DNA of 64,000 nt. Source: Cyprinodon diabolis. Its lineage: Eukaryota; Chordata; Actinopteri; Cyprinodontiformes; Cyprinodontidae. The translations under genes were made by a program, and so were the position numbers. This document shows, piece by piece, positions 19,567-32,490 of this stretch. The DNA lies in the NCBI GenBank assembly GCA_030533445.1, contig CM060066.1:1709749-1773748 (forward strand). The letters run 5' to 3'. Below the pieces are notes generated by a model. It ran no database searches and had not been told where the DNA came from. It saw nothing but the letters and a program-made list of their open reading frames with translations. Every line of letters starts with the position of its first letter. Positions within the stretch are counted from its first letter, which is position 1.

Positions 19567-22500
19567 CAAGCTTCAAACAGATTTTACCTCTGCTGTTTTA
19601 AACAGCACATATTAATCTAATGGAGGGTGAAAGGACTGATTTAACATTGGGAAATGGATACTATATGACTGCTGTCCATGACACTTCCCTTGCCACTCAG
19701 CACTGATAGACTTTCAAAATAAGACTCCAGGGACCCTACAAAATAAAAGCCTCTATATTTTTTACATATATTTATTGCCCTATATGGCTCAACATTATGA
19801 CCCAAACTCAACCCCGTTTTAGAGAATAGACTCTAGGAGACTGTTTAAAACACACCCTATAGCAAATTTCAAAATAAAAGCCTCCCATTTCCGCTTCATC
19901 TACTGCCCTAATAACATGGAAAAAGAGTGATTTAACGATTGGAAAGTAATCAACTATCATTGACGGGTCTGAACATTTTCTATAAACACAACTCTGTTGG
20001 ACTTTCAAAATAAGACTCCAGGGACCCTACAAAATAAAAGCCTCTAGATTATACTAATGCATTAATTGATGCAAATGGCTCAACATTATGACCCAAACTC
20101 TTCCAGGTTGTTTTTATTAGACTCTAGTGACCTTTTCAAAACACACCCCAGAGCAAATTTCACAATAAAAGTCTCCCATTTACTCTGTAATACAGCAACT
20201 ATTCACCTAATAACATGGAAAACCAGTGATTTAACATTTGGAAATGGATTCTATATCACTGCTGGGCGTGACCCATCTTTTGATGCACATTCATGATAGA
20301 CTTTCAAAATAAGACTACAAGGACTCTACAGAATAAAAGCCTCTTCCTTATACACACTCATACATTCTGGCATATTGCTCATTGCCATTGGTGATTTCAT
20401 CACTGCAATGGCTCTTAGAAGGCGGGCGGAGCCCGCCAATGGTAACAGGCGGGCGGAGCCCGCCAAAGGTGATTACATCACTGCAATGGCTCTTAGCAGG
20501 CGGGCTGAGCCCGCCATTGGTGATTTCATCACTGCAATGGCTCTTAGAAGGCGGGCAGAGCCCGCCATTGGTGATTTTTTTCTTCACTGAGATGGCTCCT
20601 ACCAGGCGGGCAAAGCCCGCCAACTGGGCTTTACCCACTGTGTTTCAATATGGACAACCCATATTACCCTTGTGCATCATACGCTGTGCACGTCTATTTC
20701 CCAGATTTCAGCACAAGTGGCACACAGCTCTCTTTGCCCATGAACTTGCCCTCTTTCCTTCCCTCAGCAGCCCTCAAAGGCGTAAGCAGTTGGTCTGGGG
20801 AGCCCCGACGTCACTTGCCAGGGCCGTATTGGCCCGGTTCCCCAGACGGGCAGTAGGTGGCCCCCCTCAAAATTTCTTTAGAAATTTTCTAGTTATTATT
20901 ATAATTCTCCCGTATACCCAAAACTTCGGCACGTAACTAGTCCCGCACGGTTTGGCGGATCGGGCCCAAAGTTGGCACACGCGTTGGGACCAATGGGGTG
21001 ATGTGTGCTTGTATAAAACTTTCTCATTAGTCCGAAGGTTTGCGAATTATTAGCGAAAACGTCGCAAAAAAATCCCATAGGAAATGAATGGGAAGAGGTA
21101 AAAAAAAGCATAAAAAACAGCACTTCACTGTGTCGGCAGACATTCACCTAGAAAAACAGTTTGAAGCTCAGTTTGTAGATAAATCCTTCGTCTATTTAAA
21201 ACTGAAGACGGTATGTTGATAACTGCTACGGTTTTTGTATAATCAGACCTCAAGCGCCACAAAGTTTTAGCAAAATCCAGCCTGCTAGAGTGGAGCAACT
21301 GAAAAGCTAGAGTGTGAGGCAGGCATTTTTTAAACACAAAAAAACATTTTAAACTCGCCCTCACGGCCACATATTTATAGCTAGAGTCACCATTTTTGGT
21401 CAGTTTGTAGACTGAAATCTCTGGACCCACACAATATCTTCGGAATTACGGTAGGATTAATACTTTTCCTTAAAAACCCTCCAGACCGACCTAAAGTCGA
21501 TGAAAATCAGAGCCGTTTTTCATTGGTTTTGGAGCAGAAGAGGGGAGAAAAACGAATCAGACTATGTGTTTTAAACTCGTCATAAATATTTTTCTGAATG
21601 ACACACATACACCAAAGTTGGCTTAGTTGGAGTCGAAGGATGACTGACGCTCACGGTGAAAAAATTTTTTGAATAACTCATACGGTTTTTGCTCAGCAGT
21701 CGTTTGTTCGGAGGACATTTTAAGCACCTGAAAGCTGAGTGACAGTGACCTGCTGCAGCTAGCTCAATTAGAAGCTTAGGTGTGATGAAACGTTTTTTCT
21801 TTTTCTTTCTCTTCCCATTCAGTTTGTAGATGATCTACAGCCATGAAAGTTACTCCAATTGAAGACAAGATATAGCTGTCGCTTAGATAAAAATAATTTT
21901 TCAGATACCTTTTACGGTTTTTACTCAGCAGTCGTTTGTTCGGAGGGGTGCTTTAGCAGCTAAAAGGTGAGTGAGAGTTAGGTCCTGCAGTTAAAAGAAA
22001 GGGAGGAGCAGGTGGGCCAACCATTTTGTTTGTGCTTCGTTTTGGGTTGTGAAAGACCTACAGACATGAAGGTTACCCCAGTCTGAGACAAAGGATAGAT
22101 GTTGCTTTCACTGAAATAATTTTTCAGATACCTTTTACGGTTTTTGCTCAGCAGTCGTTTGTTCGGAGGGTAAGCACCTGGAAGCTAGCTGACAGTTAGC
22201 TTCTGCAGCAGCCTGCTAGAGTGCAGCTGCTGAAATCTTAGTGTGAGGCGGCCATTTTTTTAAGATCAAACATCTTATTCTCGCCCTCACGGCCACATAT
22301 TTTGAGCTACAGTCACCATTTTTGGTCAGTTTGTAGACTGAAACCTCTGGACTCACACAATGTCTTCTGAATTACGGTAGGATTAATACTTTTCCTTAAA
22401 AACCCTCCAGACCAACCTAAAGTCGATGAGAGTTTCAGCCTTTCTCTATTCTTTTTGAGCTGAAGATGGGAGAGAAACGAATCAGACTATGTGTTTTCAA

Positions 22501-22738
22501 CTCGTCATAAATATTTTTCTGAATGACACACATACACCAAAGTTGGTATAGTTGGAGTCGAAGGATTGCTGATGCTCATGGTGAAAATGTTTTTTGAATA
22601 ACTCATACGGTTTTTCATCAGTAGTCGTTTGTTCGGTGCCGTTCTTCCCATACAAAAAAGCCTGGGAAGAAGAAACCAATAGTGAGTGCAGCTGTTGTCT
22701 GTGTCAGTGAGAGGCTCCTTAAGCGTTGTCAAGGTTAC
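19567..22738 (+). repeat. Macrosatellite unit 7 (3,172 bp)
   Basis: Zero-copy minisatellite allele. GC hairpin cluster 20421-20621, TATAAAA 21012-21018. The third hairpin loop region reads gggctgagccc and the fifth gggcaaagccc, and both keep their stems. Its second half (aaataatttt near 21893, ttctgaatta near 22367, ctccttaagc near 22717) matches unit 13 at offset 19,265. Confidence 0.95.
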
Positions 22739-25700
22739 CAAGCTTCAAACAGATTTTACCTCTGCTGTTTTAAACAGCACATATTAATCTAATGGAGGGT
22801 GAAAGGACTGATTTAACATTGGGAAATGGATACTATATGACTGCTGTCCATGACACTTCCCTTGCCACTCAGCACTGATAGACTTTCAAAATAAGACTCC
22901 AGGGACCCTACAAAATAAAAGCCTCTATATTTTTTACATATATTTATTGCCCTATATGGCTCAACATTATGACCCAACCTCAACCCCGTTTTAGAGAATA
23001 GACTCCAGGAGACTGTTTAAAACACACCCTATAGCAAATTTCAAAATAAAAGCCTCCCATTTCCGCTTCATCTACTGCCCTAATAACATGGAAAAAGAGT
23101 GATTTAACGATTGGAAAGTAATCAACTATCATTGACGGGTCTGAACATTTTCTATAAACACAACTCTGTTGGACTTTCAAAATAAGACTCCAGGGACCCT
23201 ACAAAATAAAAGCCTCTAGATTATACTAATGCATTAATTGATGCAAATGGCTCAACATTATGACCCAAACTCTTCCAGGTTGTTTTTATTAGACTCTAGT
23301 GACCTTTTCAAAACACACCCCAGAGCAAATTTCACAATAAAAGTCTCCCATTTACTCTGTAATACAGCAACTATTCACCTAATAACATGGAAAACCAGTG
23401 ATTTAACATTTGGAAATGGATTCTATATCACTGCTGGGCGTGACCCATCTTTTGATGCACATTCATGATAGACTTTCAAAATAAGACTACAAGGACTCTA
23501 CAGAATAAAAGCCTCTTCCTTATACACACTCATACATTCTGGCATATTGCTCATTGCCATTGGTGATTTCATCACTGCAATGGCTCTTAGCAGGCGGGCG
23601 GAGCCCGCCATTGGTGATTTCATCACTGCAATGGCTCTTAGAAGGCGGGCAGAGCCCGCCATTGGTGATTTTTTTCTTCACTGAGATGGATCCCAGAAGG
23701 CGGGCGAAGCCCGCAAACTGGGCTTTACCCACTGTGTTTCAATATGGACAACCCATATTACCCTTGTGCATCATACGCTGTGCACGTCTATTTCCCAGAT
23801 TTCAGCACAAGTGGCACACAGCTCTCTTTGCCCATGAACTTGCCCTCTTTCCTTCCCTCAGCAGCCCTCAAAGGCGTAAGCAGTTGGTCTGGGGAGCCCC
23901 GACGTCACTTGCCAGGGCCGTATTGGCCCGGTTCCCCAGACGGGCAGTAGGTGGCCCCCCTCAAAATTTCTTTAGAAATTTTCTAGTTATTATTATAATT
24001 CTCCCGTATACCCAAAACTTCGGCGCGTAACTAGTCCCGCACGGTTTGGCGGATCGGGCCCAAAGTTGGCACACGCGTTGGGACCAATGGGGTGATGTGT
24101 GCTTGTATAAAACTTTCTCATTAGTCCGAAGGTTTGCGAATTATTAGCGAAAACGTCGCAAAAAAATCCCATAGGAAATGAATGGGAAGAGGTAAAAAAA
24201 AGCATAAAAAACAGCACTTCACTGTGTCGGCATACATTCACCTAGAAAAACAGTTTGAAGCTCAGTTTGTAGATAAATCCTTCGTCTATTTAAAACTGAA
24301 GACGGTATGTTGATAACTGCTACGGTTTTTGTATAATCAGACCTCAAGCGCCACAAAGTTTTAGCAAAATCCAGCCTGCTAGAGTGGAGCAACTGAAAAG
24401 CTAGAGTGTGAGGCAGGCGTTTTTTAAACACAAAAAAACATTTTAAACTCGCCCTCACGGCCACATATTTATAGCTAGAGTCACCATTTTTGGTCAGTTT
24501 GTAGACTGAAATCTCTGGACCCACACAATATCTTCGGAATTACGGTAGGATTAATACTTTTCCTTAAAAACCCTCCAGACCGACCTAAAGTCGATGAAAA
24601 TCAGAGCCGTTTTTCATTGGTTTTGGAGCAGAAGAGGGGAGAAAAACGAATCAGACTATGTGTTTTAAACTCGTCATAAATATTTTTCTGAATGACACAC
24701 ATACACCAAAGTTGGCATAGTTGGAGTCGAAGGATGACTGACGCTCACGGTGAAAAAATTTTTTGAATAACTCATACGGTTTTTGCTCAGCAGTCGTTTG
24801 TTCGGAGGACATTTTAAGCACCTGAAAGCTGAGTGACAGTGACCTGCTGCAGCTAGCTCAATTAGAAGCTTAGGTGTGATGAAACGTTTTTTCTTTTTCT
24901 TTCTCTTCCCATTCAGTTTGTAGATGACCTACAGCCATGAAAGTTACTCCAATCGAAGACAAGATATAGCTGTCGCTTAGATAAAAAGAATTTTTCAGAT
25001 ACCTTTTACGGTTTTTACTCAGCAGTCGTTTGTTCGGAGGGGTGCTTTAGCAGCTAAAAGGTGAGTGAGAGTGAGGTCCTGCAGTTAAAAGAAAGGGAGG
25101 AGCAGGTGGGCCAACCATTTTGTTTGTGCTTCGTTTTGGGTTGTGAAAGACCTACAGACATGAAGGTTACCCCAGTCTGAGACAAAGGATAGATGTTGCT
25201 TTCACTGAAAGAATTTTTCAGATATCTTTTACGGTTTTTGCTCAGCAGTCGTTTGTTCGGAGGGTAAGCACCTGGAAGCTAGCTGACAGTTAGCTTCTGC
25301 AGCAGCCTGCTAGAGTGCAGCTGCTGAAATCTTAGTGTGAGGCGGCCATTTTTTTCAGATCAAACATCTTATTCTCGCCCTCACGGCCACATATTTGGAG
25401 CTACAGTCACCATTTTTGGTCAGTTTGTAGACTGAAACCTCTGGACTCACACAATGTCTTCGGAATTACGGTAGGATTAATACTTTTCCTTAAAAACCCT
25501 CCAGACCAACCTAAAGTCGATGAGAGTTTCAGCCTTTCTCTATTCTTTTTGAGCTGAAGATGGGAGAGAAACGAATCAGACTATGTGTTTTCAACTCGTC
25601 ATAAATATTTTTCTGAATGACACACATACACCAAAGTTGGTATAGTTGGAGTCGAAGGATTGCTGATGCTCATGGTGAAAATGTTTTTTGAATAACTCAT

Positions 25701-25832
25701 ACGGTTTTTGATCAGTAGTCGTTTGTTCGGTGCCGTTCTTCCCATACAAAAAAGCCTGGGAAGAAGAAACCAATAGTGAGTGCAGCTGTTGTCTGTGTCA
25801 GTGAGAGGCTCGTTAAGCGTTGTCAAGGTTAC
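22739..25832 (+). repeat. Macrosatellite unit 8 (3,094 bp, short allele)
   Basis: Short because 78 bp (27 + 51) of the GC hairpin minisatellite is missing, leaving three hairpins at 23593-23715, the last with a broken stem (cccgcaaac). Zero-copy 66-bp minisatellite allele. TATAAAA 24106-24112. Private states are cccaacctca near 22976 and gactccagga near 23002. Unit 14 has the same length and the same variants at offset 19,265. Confidence 0.95.
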
Positions 25833-28800
25833 CAAGCTTCAAACAGATTTTACCTCTGCTGTTTTAAACAGCACATATTAATCTAATGGAGGGTGAAAGG
25901 ACTGATTTAACATTGGGAAATGGATACTATATGACTGCTGTCCATGACACTTCCCTTGCCACTCAGCACTGATAGACTTTCAAAATAAGACTCCAGGGAC
26001 CCTACAAAATAAAAGCCTCTATATTTTTTACATATATTTATTGCCCTATATGGCTCAACATTATGACCCAAACTCAACCCCGTTTTAGAGAATAGACTCT
26101 AGGAGACTGTTTAAAACACACCCTATAGCAAATTTCAAAATAAAAGCTTCCCATTTCCGCTTCATCTACTGCCCTAATAACATGGAAAAAGAGTGATTTA
26201 ACGATTGGAAAGTAATCAACTATCATTGACGGGTCTGAACATTTTCTATAAACACAACTCTGTTGGACTTTCAAAATAAGACTCCAGCGACCCTACAAAA
26301 TAAAAGCCTCTAGATTATACTAATGCATTAATTGATGCAAATGGCTCAACATTATGACCCAAACTCTTCCAGGTTGTTTTTATTAGACTCTAGTGACCTT
26401 TTCAAAACACACCCCAGAGCAAATTTCACAATAAAAGTCTCCCATTTACTCTGTAATAAAGCAACTATTCACCTAATAACATGGAAAACCAGTGATTTAA
26501 CATTTGGAAATGGATTCTATATCACTGCTGGGCGTGACCCATCTTTTGATGCACATTCATGATAGACTTTCAAAATAAGACTACAAGGACTCTACAGAAT
26601 AAAAGCCTCTTCCTTATACACACTCATACATTCTGGCATATTGCTCATTGCCATTGGTGATTTCATCACTGCAATGGCTCTTAGAAGGAGGGCGGAGCCC
26701 GCCAATGGTAACAGGCGGGCGGAGCCCGCCAAAGGTGATTACATCACTGCAATGGCTCTTAGCAGGCGGGCGGAGCCCGCCATTGGTGATTTCATCACTG
26801 CAATGGCTCTTAGAAGGCGGGCAGAGCCCGCCATTGGTGATTTTTTTCTTCACTGAGATGGCTCCTAGCAGGCGGGCGAAGCCCGCCAACTGGGCTTTAC
26901 CCACTGTGTTTCAATATGGACAACCCATATTACCCTTGTGCATCATACGCTGTGCACGTCTATTTCCCAGATGTCAGCACAAGTGGCACACAGCTCTCTT
27001 TGCCCATGAACTTGCCCTCTTTCCTTCCCTCAGCAGCCCTCAAAGGCGTAAGCAGTTGGTCTGGGGAGCCCCGACGTCACTTGCCAGGGCCGTATTGGCC
27101 CGGTTCCCCAGACGGGCAGTAGGTGGCCCCCCTCAAAATTTCTTTAGAAATTTTCTAGTTATTATTGGGGGGCCACATGCCGAAGGCATGGCCCACCTAC
27201 TACTATTGCACATATTTATTCCGCGTATTATTGGGGGGCCACATGCCGAAGGCATGGCCCACCTACTACTATTGCACATATTTATTCCGCGTATTATTAT
27301 TGGGGGGCCACATGCCGAAGGCATGGCCCACCTACTACTATTGCACATATTTATTCCGCGTATTATTATTGGGGGGCCACATGCCGAAGGCATGGCCCAC
27401 CTACTACTATTGCACATATTTATTCCGCGTATTATTATTGGGGGGCCACATGCCGAAGGCATGGCCCACCTACTACTATTGCACATATTTATTCCGCGTA
27501 TTATTATTATTATAATTCTCCCGTATACCCAAAACTTCGGCGCATAACTAGTCCCGCACGGTTTGGCGGATCGGGCCCAAAGTTGGCACACGCGTCGGGA
27601 CCAATGGGGTGATGTGTGCTTGTATAAAACTTTCTCATTAGTCCGAAGGTTTGCGAATTATTAGCGAAAACGTCGCAAAAAAATCCCATAGGAAATGAAT
27701 GGGGAGAGGAAAAAAAAAGCATAAAAAACAGCACTTCACTGTGTCGGCATACATTCACCTAGAAAAACAGTTTGAAGCTCAGTTTGTAGATAAATCCTTC
27801 GTCTATTTAAAACTGAAGACGGTATGTTGATAACTGCTACGGTTTTTGTATAATCAGACCTCAAGCGCCACAAAGTTTTAGCAAAATCCAGCCTGCTAGA
27901 GTGGAGCAACTGAAAAGCTAGAGTGTGAGGCAGGCGTTTTTTAAACACAAAAAAACATTTTAAACTCGCCCTCACGGCCACATATTTATAGCTAGAGTCA
28001 CCATTTTTGGTCAGTTTGTAGACTGAAATCTCTGGACCCACACAATATCTTCGGAATTACGGTAGGATTAATACTTTTCCTTAAAAACCCTCCAGACCGA
28101 CCTAAAGTCGATGAAAATCAGAGCCGTTTTTCATTGGTTTTGGAGCAGAAGAGGGGAGAAAAACGAATCAGACTATGTGTTTTAAACTCGTCATAAATAT
28201 TTTTCTGAATGACACACATACACCAAAGTTGGCATAGTTGGAGTCGAAGCATGACTGACGCTCACGGTGAAAAAATTTTTTGAATAACTCATACGGTTTT
28301 TGCTCAGCAGTCGTTTGTTCGGAGGACATTTTAAGCACCTGAAAGCTGAGTGACAGTGACCTGCTGCAGCTAGCTCAATTAGAAGCTTAGGTGTGATGAA
28401 ACGTTTTTTCTTTTTCTTTCTCTTCCCGTTCAGTTTGTAGATGACCTACAGCCATGAAAGTTACTCCAATTGAAGACAAGATATAGCTGTCGCTTAGATA
28501 AAAAGAATTTTTCAGATACCTTTTACGGTTTTTACTCAGCAGTCGTTTGTTCGGAGGGGTGCTTTAGCAGCTAAAAGGTGAGTGAGAGTGAGGTCCTGCA
28601 GTTCAAACAAAGGGAGGAGCAGGTGGGCCAACCATTTTGTTTGTGCTTCGTTTTGGGTTGTGAAAGACCTACAGACATGAAGGTTACCCCAGTCTGAGAC
28701 AAAGGATAGATGTTGCTTTCACTGAAAGAATTTTTCAGATATCTTTTACGGTTTTTGCTCAGCAGTCGTTTGTTCGGAGGGTAAGCACCTGGAAGCTAGC

Positions 28801-29346
28801 TGACAGTTAGCTTCTGCAGCAGCCTGCTAGAGTGCAGCTGCTGAAATTTAGTGTGAGGCGGCCATTTTTTTAAGATCAAACATCTTATTCTCGCCCTCAC
28901 GGCCACATATTTGGAGCTACAGTCACCATTTTTGGTCAGTTTGTAGACTGAAACCTCTGGACTCACACAATGTCTTCGGAATTACGGTAGGATTAATACT
29001 TTTCCTTAAAAACCCTCCAGACCAACCTAAAGTCGATGAGTTTCAGCCTTTCTCCATTCTTTTTGAGCTGAAGATGGGAGAGAAACGAATCAGACTATGT
29101 GTTTTCAAGTCGTCATAAATATTGTTCTGAATGACACACATACACCAAAGTTGGTATAGTTGGAGTCGAAGGATTGCTGATGCTCATGGTGAAAATGTTT
29201 TTTGAATAACTCATACGGTTTTTGATCAGTAGTCGTTTGTTCGGTGCCGTTCTTCCTATACAAAAAAGCCTGGGAAGAAGAAACGAATAGTGAGTGCAGC
29301 TGTTGTCTGTGTCAGTGAGAGGCTCGTTAAGCGTTGTCAAGGTTAC
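25833..29346 (+). repeat. Macrosatellite unit 9 (3,514 bp)
   Basis: Five-copy minisatellite allele at 27167-27512. GC hairpin cluster 26687-26887, with the first stem broken (ggagggcgg). TATAAAA 27623-27629. Before the minisatellite it matches unit 15 (aaagcttccc, gtaataaagc, cagatgtcag). After it the two differ. The last 500 bp hold many private changes (28851, 29040, 29110, 29124, 29257, 29285). Confidence 0.95.
27167..27512 (+). repeat. 66/69-bp hairpin minisatellite, five copies (unit 9)
   Basis: Copies start at 27167, 27233, 27302, 27371 and 27440, with periods 66, 69, 69 and 69. The array is preceded by ctagttattatt. The mixture of step lengths differs from units 3 and 19, so the five-copy and six-copy arrays expanded independently or were reshuffled. 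Confidence 0.95.
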
Positions 29347-32300
29347 CAAGCTTCAAACAGATTTTACCTCTGCTGTTTTAAACAGCACATATTAATCTAA
29401 TGGAGGGTGAAAGGACTGATTTAACATTGGGAAATGGATACTATATGACTGCTGTCCATGACACTTCCCTTGCCACTCAGCACTGATAGACTTTCAAAAT
29501 AAGACTCCAGGGACCCTACAAAATAAAAGCCTCTATATTTTTTACATATATTTATTGCCCTATATGGCTCAACATTATGACCCAAACTCAACCCCGTTTT
29601 AGAGAATAGACTCTAGGAGACTGTTTAAAACACACCCTATAGCAAATTTCAAAATAAAAGCCTCCCATTTCCGCTTCATCTACTGCCCTAATAACATGGA
29701 AAAAGAGTGATTTAACGATTGGAAAGTAATCAACTATCATTGACGGGTCTGAACATTTTCTATAAACACAACTCTGTTGGACTTTCAAAATAAGACTCCA
29801 GCGACCCTACAAAATAAAAGCCTCTAGATTATACTAATGCATTAATTGATGCAAATGGCTCAACATTATGACCCAAACTCTTCCAGGTTGTTTTTATTAG
29901 ACTCTAGTGACCTTTTCAAAACACACCCAGAGCAAATTTCACAATAAAAGTCTCCCATTTACTCTGTAATACAGCAACTATTCACCTAATAACATGGAAA
30001 ACCAGTGATTTAACATTTGGAAATTGATTCTATATAACTGCTGGGCATGACCCATCTTTAGATGCACTTCCATGATAGACTTTCAAAATAAGACTCCAGG
30101 GACTCTACAGAATAAAAGCCTCTTCCTTATACACACTCATACATTCTGGCATATTGCTCATTGCCATTTGTAATTTCATCACTGCAATGGCTCTTAGAAG
30201 GCGGGCGGAGCCCGCCATTGGTGATTTCATCACTGCAATGGCTCTTAGAAGGCGGGCGGAGCCCGCCATTGGTGATTTCATCACTGCAATGGCTCTTAGC
30301 AGGCGGGCAGAGCCCGCCATTGGTGATTTTTTTCATCGCTGCAAGGGCTCCTAGCAGGCGGGCGGAGCCCCCCAACTGAGCTTTACCCACTGCGGTTCAA
30401 TATGGACAACCCATATTACCCTTTTGCATCATACGCTGTGCACGTCTATTTCCCAGATTTCAGCACAAGTGGCACACAGCTCTCTTTGCCCATGACCTAG
30501 CCCTCTTTCCTTCCCTCAGCAGCCCTCAAAGGCGTAAGCAGTTGGTCTGGTGAGCCCCGACATCACTTGCCAGGGCCGTATTGGCCCTGTTCCCCAGACG
30601 GGCAGTAGGTGGCCCCCCTCAAAATTTCTTTAGAAATTTTCTAGTTATTATTATAATTCTCCCGTATACCCAAAACTTCGGCGCGTAACTAGTCCCGCAC
30701 GGTTTGGCGGATCGGGCCCAAAGTTGGCACACGCGTCGGGACCAATGGGGTGATGTGTGCTTGTATAAAACTTTCTCATTAGTCCGAAGGTTTGCGAATT
30801 ATTAGTGAAAACGTCGCAAAAAAATCCCATAGGAAATGAATGGGGAGAGGAAAAAAAAAGCATAAAAAACAGCACTTCACTGTGTCGGCATACATTCACC
30901 TAGAAAAACAGTTTGAAGCTCAGTTTGTAGATAAATCCTTTGTCTATTTAAAACTGAAGACGGTATGTTGATAACTGCTACGGTTTTTGTATAATCAGAC
31001 CTCAAGCACCACAAAGTTTTAGCAAAATCCAGCCTGCTAGAGTGGAGCAACTGAAAAGCTAGAGTGTGAGGCAGGCGTTTTTTAAACACAAAAAAACATT
31101 TTAAACTCGCCCTCACGGCCACATATTTATAGCTAGAGTCACCATTTTTGGTCAGTTTGTAGACTGAAATCTCTGGACCCACACAATATCTTCGGAATTA
31201 CGGTAGGATTAATACTTTTCCTTAAAAACCCTCCAGACCGACCTAAAGTCGATGAAAATCAGAGCCGTTTTTCATTGGTTTTGGAGCAGAAGAGGGGAGA
31301 AAAACGAATCAGACTATGTGTTTTAAACTCGTCATAAATATTTTTCTGAATGACACACATACACCAAAGTTGGCATAGTTGGAGTCGAAGGATGACTGAC
31401 GCTCACGGTGAAAAATTTTTTTGAATAACTCATACGGTTTTTGCTCAGCAGTCGTTTGTTCGGAGGACATTTTAAGCACCTGAAAGCTGAGTGACAGTGA
31501 CCTGCTGCAGCTAGCTCAATTAGAAGCTTAGGTGTGATGAAACGTTTTTTCTTTTTCTTTCTCTTCCCATTCAGTTTGTAGATGACCTACAGCCATGAAA
31601 GTTACTCCAATTGAAGACAAGATATTGCTGTCGCTTAGATAAAAAGAATTTTTGAGATACCTTTTACGGTTTTTACTCAGCAGTCGTTTGTTCGGAGGGG
31701 TGCTTTAGCAGCTAAAAGGTGAGTGAGAGTGAGGTCCTGCAGTTAAAAGAAAGGGAGGAGCAGGTGGGCCAACCATTTTGTTTGTGCTTCGTTTTGGGTT
31801 GTGAAAGACCTACAGACATGAAGGTTACCCCAGTCTGAGACAAAGGATAGATGTTGCTTTCACTGAAAGAATTTTTCAGATATCTTTTACGGTTTTTGCT
31901 CAGCAGTCGTTTGTTCGGAGGGTAAGCACCTGGAAGCTAGCTGACAGTTAGCTTCTGCAGCAGCCTGCTAGAGTGCAGCTGCTGAAATCTTAGTGTGAGG
32001 CGGCCATTTTTTTCAGATCAAACATCTTATTCTCGCCCTCACGGCCACATATTTGGAGCTACAGTCACCATTTTTGGTCAGTTTGTAGACTGAAACCTCT
32101 GGACTCACACAATGTCTTCAGAATTACGGTAGGATTAATACTTTTCCTTAAAAACCCTCCAGACCAACCTAAAGTCGATGAGAGTTTCAGCCTTTCTCTA
32201 TTCTTTTTGAGCTGAAGATGGGAGAGAAACGAATCAGACTATGTGTTTTCAACTCGTCATAAATATTTTTCTGAATGACACACATACACCAAAGTTGGTA

Positions 32301-32490
32301 TAGTTGGAGTCGAAGGATTGCTGATGCTCATGGTGAAAATGTTTTTTGAATAACTCATACGGTTTTTGATCAGTAGTCGTTTGTTCGGTGCCGTTCTTCC
32401 CATACAAAAAAGCCTGGGAAGAAGAAACCAATAGTGAGTGCAGCTGTTGTCTGTGTCAGTGAGAGGCTCGTTAAGCGTTGTCAAGGTTAC
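29347..32490 (+). repeat. Macrosatellite unit 10 (3,144 bp, contains a divergent patch)
   Basis: Zero-copy 66-bp minisatellite allele. The GC hairpin cluster at 30200-30373 has a regular 51-bp spacing without the 27-bp short step found in other units. TATAAAA 30764-30770. Bases 30025-30590 differ from all other units at many positions. From the TTA tract onward it matches units 11 and 12 at every diagnostic site I compared. Confidence 0.95.
30025..30590 (+). other. Divergent patch inside unit 10
   Basis: Starting at aaattgattc and running to ggccctgttc, this stretch has many differences from every other unit. They include gggcatgacc, cttccatgat, catttgtaat, agccccccaac, aactgagctt, ctgcggttc, cttttgcatc, gacctagccc and ggtgagcccc. 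The sequence on both sides is ordinary for the array. It could be a conversion tract from a different array or an older variant that escaped homogenisation. Coordinates mark the first and last clear differences. Confidence 0.8.
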
